Shown piece by piece: positions 59,348-64,000 of a stretch of DNA of 64,000 nt. The position numbers and the translations under genes are program-made. The stretch's first letter is position 1. The number at the start of each line of letters is the position of its first letter. Source of the DNA: Flavobacteriales bacterium (GTDB lineage Bacteria > Bacteroidota > Bacteroidia > Flavobacteriales_F > PHOS-HE28); contig JADKFY010000002.1 in NCBI GenBank assembly GCA_016717305.1, positions 375,259-439,258 on the forward strand, in the 5' to 3' direction. The notes beneath the pieces were generated by a model. The model searched no databases. It had not been told where the DNA came from and was given only the letters and a program-made list of their open reading frames with translations.

Positions 59348-59571
59348 CAGACAGCCACTTTCACACGCGTGATCAGCACTTCATCGTGCATTCTTTCCCC
59401 GAGTTCAGCTGGCGAAGCGGTCTCGAAGAATAGCTCGAGCGCCTCGATCAGGTTGGCCCGCGCTTCTTCCACTGTGTCACCTTGACTGGCCACATCCAAC
59501 TCCGGGCAAAGCGATACGTAGCCATTGCCTTCACGTTCTATGATGGCTGTGAGTTCGCGTGTGGTCTTCAT
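59347..59571 (-). CDS. hicB: HicB-family antitoxin
   Basis: 74 residues, partial RNase H fold: AIIEREGNGYVSLCPELDVA and GDTVEEARANLIEALELFFE are the family signature. No DNA-binding domain is present, so the pair may be regulated by other means or by the HicB core alone. ATG 59571 is chosen because it gives the family start and lies after the promoter box at 59593. Confidence 0.88.
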   Translation of the reverse strand: MKTTRELTAIIEREGNGYVSLCPELDVASQGDTVEEARANLIEALELFFETASPAELGERMHDEVLITRVKVAV

Positions 59572-59592
59572 GTTCGTAGGCTTGGGTAACTC

Positions 59593-59600
59593 CAAAGTTA
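59593..59600 (-). promoter_or_regulatory. -7 promoter box of hicBA
   Basis: TAACTTTG on the minus strand, a perfect TAnnTTTG match, 22 bases before the hicB ATG. No clear -33 box. Confidence 0.55.
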
Positions 59601-59928
59601 GTGCAGTGGCACTCAATCTCCGCCAGGGATGGCAGCGGCGGCTGGCCGACGGCAGGGCCTTGCGGCACCGTGGAGGGAGAAGGCCCGACGATAGGAGGGC
59701 TCCCGGAACCCCCGGTGACGCTGGGCCGGACAAGGAAACCACAGCGGACAGCCCGTTCTGGCGGCCAAGGGAAGACTCACGATCCAAGTGTGAAGACTCA
59801 AGGTGTGAAGGTCATCACAGTCGCGCTCCTTCTTAAGTCTTGGTTCTTGTGTCTTGTTACTTGTGGCTTCTTACTTGGTTCTAGTGGCTTGTTACTTAGA
59901 TCTTGTTCCCTCCTAGTAAATTCGCCCC
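59601..59928. other. Gap with low-complexity repeats
   Basis: Two parts. 59620-59770 is very GC-rich without a recognisable gene. 59780-59910 has short repeated words: AAGACTCA / GTGTGAAG, then TCTTGTTACTTGTGGCTTCT and relatives (TTACTTGG, GGCTTGTTACTTAG), a degenerate tandem repeat just before the icmF start. TAGTAAATTCG at 59913-59923 is only a poor -7 box. Confidence 0.45.
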
Positions 59929-62900
59929 ATGACTTTCGTCCAAGCCCCGCCCTACGTCCCCAAGAACAAGATCCGCATTGTTACTGCGGCCAGTCTCTTC
60001 GATGGTCACGACGCGGCGATTAATATTATGAGAAGGATCATCCAGGCCACCGGTGCTGAGGTGATCCACTTGGGGCATGACCGTAGCGTGGAGGACGTGG
60101 TGAACACCGCCATTCAGGAGGATGCACATGCCATTGCCATGACAAGCTACCAGGGCGGGCACACCGAGTACTTCAAGTACATGCACGACCTGCTGAAGGA
60201 GAAAGGGCGCGGGCCACATCAAGATCTTCGGTGGAGGAGGAGGGACGATCCTGCCGAGCGAGATCGAGGAGCTGCACAAATACGGTATCACGCGCTTGTA
60301 CCATCCGGATGACGGCCGTGCGATGGGCTTGCAAGGCATGATCAACGACATGCTGGAGAAGGCCGATTACGACCTGAGCGACAAGCTGAACGGCGAAGCG
60401 AAGAAGCTGACCCCACAGTCCCGCAATGCTGCGAACTGGCCGGCCATTGCGCGCTTGATCAGTGCAGCGGAGAACCACCCCGAGGTGTACGCGAAGTTGA
60501 GCGACGACATCCACAAGAAAGCCGCTGCGAACAAAGCGCCTGTGTTGGGCATCACCGGCACCGGTGGTTCGGGCAAGAGCAGCATGGTGGATGAATTGAT
60601 CCGTCGTTTTCTGCTGGACCAACCGGACAAGACGATCGGTGTGATTAGTGTTGACCCGAGCAAGCGTAAGACCGGTGGCGCGTTGTTGGGCGATCGCATC
60701 CGCATGAACAGCATCCGTGGCGAACGCGTGTACATGCGTTCGTTGGCCACGCGCCAGAGCAATTTGGCATTGAGCAAGCACGTGCAGGAAGCGGTGGATA
60801 TCCTAAAGGCATCCGGCTTTGATCTGGTGGTGTTAGAGACCAGCGGCATCGGCCAAAGCGACACCGAGATCCTCGACCACAGCGATGTGTCCTTGTACAT
60901 CATGACGCCCGAATTCGGTGCGGCCACGCAGTTGGAAAAGATCGACATGCTCGATTTCGCCGACGTGGTAGCGGTGAACAAATTCGACAAGCGCGGTGCG
61001 CAAGATGCCGTGCGCGATGTGAAGAAGCAGTACAAGCGCAACCACCAGCTGTGGGATACCGACGATGAGAAGTTGCCCGTTGTCGGCACCATCGCCAGCC
61101 AGTTCAACGACCCCGGCACCAACAACCTGTATGTGCGCTTGATGGAGACGATCAAGGCCAAGACCGGCGTCGACTTCCACAGCCAATTCGCAGGGCACGA
61201 TGAGATGAGCGAGAAGGTGTGGATCATCCCACCAGCGCGCACCCGTTACCTCAGCGAGATCAGCGAGAACAACCGGCGCTACGATGCGCAAGTGAAGAAG
61301 CAGGCGGATGTGGCGGATCAACTCTATGGCCTGCACTCGGCGATCATCACTTTCGGTGGACCGGATCTTCTTCAATTAGCTGATGGGTCGATTAGCGGAT
61401 TAGCTGATGGCGGAGCGACTGCATCAGCTAATCAGCCCATCAGCAAATCAGCTAATCCTCTCACAGATCTCATCAACAAATTCAACGAAGTCAAAAAAGA
61501 CCTCGACCCGCACATCTGGGCCACGATCCAAGGTTGGGATGCCGAGGTGAAGCGCTACACCGACCCCTTCTTCGTCTTCAAGGTGCGCGACAAAGAGATC
61601 AAGATCCCCACGCACACCGAGAGCCTCAGTCACCTGCAGATCCCGAAGATCGCGCTGCCGAAATACCGCAGCTGGGGCGACAAGGTGCGCTGGGCTATGC
61701 AGGAGAACACGCCCGGCTTCTTCCCCTACACCGCCGGCATTTATCCCTTCAAGCGCACCGGCGAGGACCCCGCGCGCATGTTCGCCGGAGAGGGTGGACC
61801 CGAGCGTACCAACAAGCGTTTCCATTACGTCAGCAAAGGCCTTCCGGCCAAGCGCCTCAGCACCGCGTTCGATAGCGTGACGCTCTACGGTCACGATCCC
61901 GGACGTCGTCCCGATATCTACGGAAAGGTGGGCAACAGCGGCGTAAGCATCTGCTGCCTCGACGATGCCAAGAAGCTCTACAGCGGCTTCGACCTCGCCG
62001 ACCCGATGACCAGCGTGAGCATGACCATCAACGGTCCCGCGCCCATGCTGCTCGGCTTCTTCATGAACGCCGCCGTGGACCAGGCTTGCGAGAAGTACAT
62101 CACCGCGAACAAGCTGGAGAAGGACGTCGAGAAGGTCCTGAAAGCGAAGTTCGACGACAAGGGCATTGCACGTCCGAAATACCAAGGCGCACTGCCCGAA
62201 GGCAACAACGGTTTGGGCCTCCTGCTGCTCGGCATCACCGGCGACGAAGTATTGCCTGTCGGCGTGTACAACAAACTGAAGGCCGAGACCATCGCCCAAG
62301 TGCGTGGCACGGTGCAGGCCGACATCCTGAAAGAGGACCAGGCGCAGAACACCTGCATCTTCAGTACCGAATTCGCATTGCGTTTGATGGGTGATGTGCA
62401 AGAGCATTTCATCGCGAACAACATCCGCAACTTCTACAGCGTCAGCATCAGCGGCTACCACATTGCGGAAGCCGGTGCCAACCCCATCAGTCAGCTCGCC
62501 TTCACGCTGGCCAACGGCTTCACGTACGTGGAGTACTACCTCAGCCGGGGCATGGACATCAACAAGTTCGGGCCCAACCTCAGCTTCTTCTTCAGCAACG
62601 GCATCGATCCGGAATACGCCGTGATCGGTCGCGTGGCACGTCGCCTCTGGGCCAAGGCGCTCAAGGAGAAGTACGGTGCCGACGAGCGCAGCCAAATGCT
62701 GAAGTACCACATCCAGACCAGCGGCCGCAGCCTGCACGCGCAAGAGATCGATTTCAACGACATCCGCACCACATTGCAGGCCCTCTACGCGATCTACGAC
62801 AACTGCAACAGCTTGCACACCAACGCCTACGACGAGGCCATCACCACGCCCACCGAGGAAAGCGTGCGTCGCGCCATGGCGATCCAGCTCATCATCAACA

Positions 62901-63404
62901 AAGAGCTCGGCCTGGCCAAGAACGAAAACCCTTTGCAGGGCAGCTTCATCATCGAAGAACTCACCGACCTGGTGGAAGCAGCAGTGCTCACCGAATTCGA
63001 CCGCATCACCGAACGCGGCGGCGTGTTGGGCGCCATGGAGACCATGTACCAGCGCAGCAGGATCCAAGAGGAAAGCCTCTACTACGAGACCATGAAGCAC
63101 ACTGGCGAGTTCCCCATCATCGGCGTCAACACCTTCTTGAGTTCGAAGGGCTCACCCACGGTGTTGCCGAAGGAAGTGATCCGCGCCACCGAAGAGGAGG
63201 AAGGACCAGATCCGCCCCATGCTGGAGAGCCTGCATCAAGCGCGCGCCGAGCAGAGCGCTGCCGCCCTGAAGAAGTTGCAAGCGGCGGCGGTGAAGAATG
63301 AGAATATGTTCGATGTGCTGATGGAGGCGACGAAGTACTGTTCGCTTGGGCAGTTGACGGAGGCTATGTTTGAGGTGGGGGGGCAGTATAGGAGGAATAT
63401 GTGA
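59929..63404 (+). CDS. icmF: Fused acyl-CoA mutase IcmF (B12-binding, MeaB-like GTPase and mutase domains), two frameshifts
   Basis: Isomerises isobutyryl-CoA and n-butyryl-CoA or a related branched pair with adenosylcobalamin. About 1158 residues. B12 domain with DGHDAAINIMRR (His27 as the cobalt ligand candidate) and SYQGGHTEYF; MeaB-like GTPase with GITGTGGSGKSSMVDEL; linker; TIM-barrel mutase with GYHIAEAGANPISQLAFTLA and TSGRSLHAQEIDFNDIRTTL; terminal helical part. Frame breaks: near 60211-60213 (one extra G in GGG, restoring RGHIKIFGGGGGTILPSEIE) and near 63199 (one extra G). A repeat-derived insert lies in the linker (61373-61460). Likely works with a free MeaB elsewhere only for other mutases. 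Substrate within the group uncertain. Confidence 0.9.
61373..61460. repeat. Palindromic TTAGCTGAT repeat inserted in frame in icmF
   Basis: Units ATTAGCTGATGG occur twice in the forward direction and ATCAGCTAAT twice in reverse, with GGATTAGCTGAT / ATCAGCTAATCC as outer perfect inverted repeat (61397-61408, 61448-61459). In frame it codes for LADGSISGLADGGATASANQ and further Ser/Ala/Asn residues between the GTPase and the mutase domain. Base content and words differ from the flanking mutase code. Confidence 0.7.
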
Positions 63405-63406
63405 TC

Positions 63407-63769
63407 ATGAAGTCTTGGCTGTACATGGCGCTGTTCATTTGTACAACGGTCACTTGTGGAAGTGTCGGGATCACGGAGTGTCGGTATGAACTACACATTC
63501 CACTTGATCTCGATTTTCCTGAGACACCTCATTTTGATACCACCATTGTCCGTACAACCACTTGTGTGAAGCACCTTCTTCGACTTCCACCACAGGGAAC
63601 AGAAACGAGATACATTTTCCGCATGGACACTGTCGAACGCGATCTACATTTCGGTTTCGATGAGGACTCCAAACAGTGGTTGGACATTAGTCTCATGCCA
63701 GCCGGTGAGTATCATGTTCGTCTACTTGCCTGTGGAAATGGCGGTTCCTTTACGCTCCACATCAAATGA
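63407..63769 (+). CDS. Small secreted protein of unknown function, between two icmF 3' ends
   Basis: 121 residues. Signal peptide MKSWLYMALFICTTVTC, whose last Cys could be a lipobox-like site but lacks the usual pattern. The mature part is beta-rich: ELHIPLDLDFPETPHFDTTI and AGEYHVRLLACGNGGSFTLH. Codon use looks less biased and lower in GC than in icmF. The gene starts 3 bases after the icmF stop, and its own stop TGA coincides with the start of a second, diverged copy of the icmF 3' end. I do not recognise the family; lateral origin is possible. Confidence 0.6.
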   Translation: MKSWLYMALFICTTVTCGSVGITECRYELHIPLDLDFPETPHFDTTIVRTTTCVKHLLRLPPQGTETRYIFRMDTVERDLHFGFDEDSKQWLDISLMPAGEYHVRLLACGNGGSFTLHIK

Positions 63770-63851
63770 TGGAGGCGACGAAGTGCTGTTCGCTTGGGCA
63801 ACTCACGGAAGCGATATTCGAGGAGGGGGGCAGTACCGGCCGAATATGTAA
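63767..63851 (+). pseudogene. Partial second copy of the icmF 3' end
   Basis: 85 bases aligned to icmF 63319-63404 with about 15-18 differences, several of which are synonymous (CAG to CAA, TTG to CTC, GAG to GAA, GCT to GCG). The reading MEATKCCSLGQLTEAIFEEG parallels MEATKYCSLGQLTEAMFEVG. One G fewer in the G7 run breaks the frame at the end. No gene start is attached. Confidence 0.75.
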
Positions 63852-63864
63852 TTCCTTCATCTCT

Positions 63865-63872
63865 TAACTTTG
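63865..63872 (+). promoter_or_regulatory. -7 promoter box next to the last gene
   Basis: TAACTTTG, a perfect TAnnTTTG box, ends only 4 bases before ATG 63877. Transcription would start at or about the start codon, so the mRNA is probably leaderless or nearly so. Confidence 0.55.
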
Positions 63873-63876
63873 GGAC

Positions 63877-64000
63877 ATGTTACTCGACCGTGGCTTCCGT
63901 ATCGACCTTACCCCCGACCAGGTGGTGGAGCTTGCCAAGCAGCTTCCTGACAAGAAGAAGGATGCGCTGCTGAAAGCGTTCGAGCGCGAGCGTGCGCTGG
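63877..64000 (+). CDS. Partial gene, N-terminus only, unknown function
   Basis: 41 residues are visible: MLLDRGFRIDLTPDQVVELA, then KQLPDKKKDALLKAFERERA. The amphipathic, charged helix resembles the N-terminus of small antitoxin-like proteins, but the family cannot be determined. The gene leaves the window at the right edge. Confidence 0.6.
   Translation, partial: MLLDRGFRIDLTPDQVVELAKQLPDKKKDALLKAFERERAL

Noticed and set aside
59823..59910. Possible CRISPR or attachment site in the repeated TTGTTACTTG words
   Set aside because: Degenerate units without constant repeat length or spacers; no integrase gene near.
61448..63100. Long minus-strand frame of 550 residues opposite icmF
   Set aside because: Shadow of the biased codon use in icmF; composition (many Val, Ala, Gly, His, Glu in repeats) has no domain pattern and the plus strand is a clear known enzyme.

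Overview
The window looks like the chromosome of a moderately GC-rich member of the Bacteroidota, most plausibly a Flavobacteriales-like lineage known from metagenomes. The evidence is PorT of the type IX secretion system (T9SS), at least a dozen surface proteins with T9SS C-terminal sorting domains, SprB-type repeats, a GIN-domain lipoprotein, DUF1573 proteins, a lipidated TamA-like barrel protein, and promoters of the Bacteroidota type (-7 box TAnnTTTG) next to several genes. No rRNA, tRNA, CRISPR array or intact insertion sequence was seen.

Layout. 1-9.6 kb holds housekeeping genes: a partial TamA/TamL-like barrel diverging from a TrmH-family rRNA/tRNA methyltransferase; a leftward operon aspartate aminotransferase - heptose kinase - ubiE/menG - porT - FAD dehydrogenase coupled by ATGA overlaps; a small membrane protein; MeaB and a secreted protein. 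9.6-22.8 kb holds four large T9SS surface proteins (PPC-like, CUB and lectin-like modules plus sorting domain). Three of them are each preceded by a small secreted protein of one family with a shared C-terminal motif, so the block is a thrice repeated two-gene module. 23-30 kb holds another aminotransferase, two DUF1573 proteins, valS and an AbgT transporter. 30.3-50.8 kb is a head-to-tail array of nine SprB-like T9SS proteins, P1 to P9 in transcription order from right to left, with a decayed remnant at the right end and a possible one at the left. Members overlap by a few bases or lie a few bases apart, so they probably form one operon. Two are clearly decayed and the last is a chimera with the tail of another giant surface protein. 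50.8-64 kb holds a Ppx/GppA phosphatase, a PagL-like lipid A deacylase, a GIN lipoprotein, a membrane protein, a metallo-beta-lactamase-fold hydrolase, beta-carbonic anhydrase, arsR-arsM, a C45-like Ntn hydrolase with a membrane domain, hicBA, the fused acyl-CoA mutase icmF, and a small gene bracketed by a second copy of the icmF 3' end.

Sequence quality matters here. Single-base frameshifts, mostly in short homopolymers, break genes that must work, including valS, the heptose kinase and icmF (twice). I therefore read most single frameshifts as base-call errors and annotate such genes as one CDS across the break. Only P4 and P8 of the array, with many lesions each, are called pseudogenes.

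Functionally, the window joins a T9SS translocon part (PorT) to a large stock of its surface substrates, which look like adhesin or gliding-type cell-surface proteins that expand by tandem and block duplication. MeaB and IcmF point to B12-dependent acyl-CoA rearrangement.
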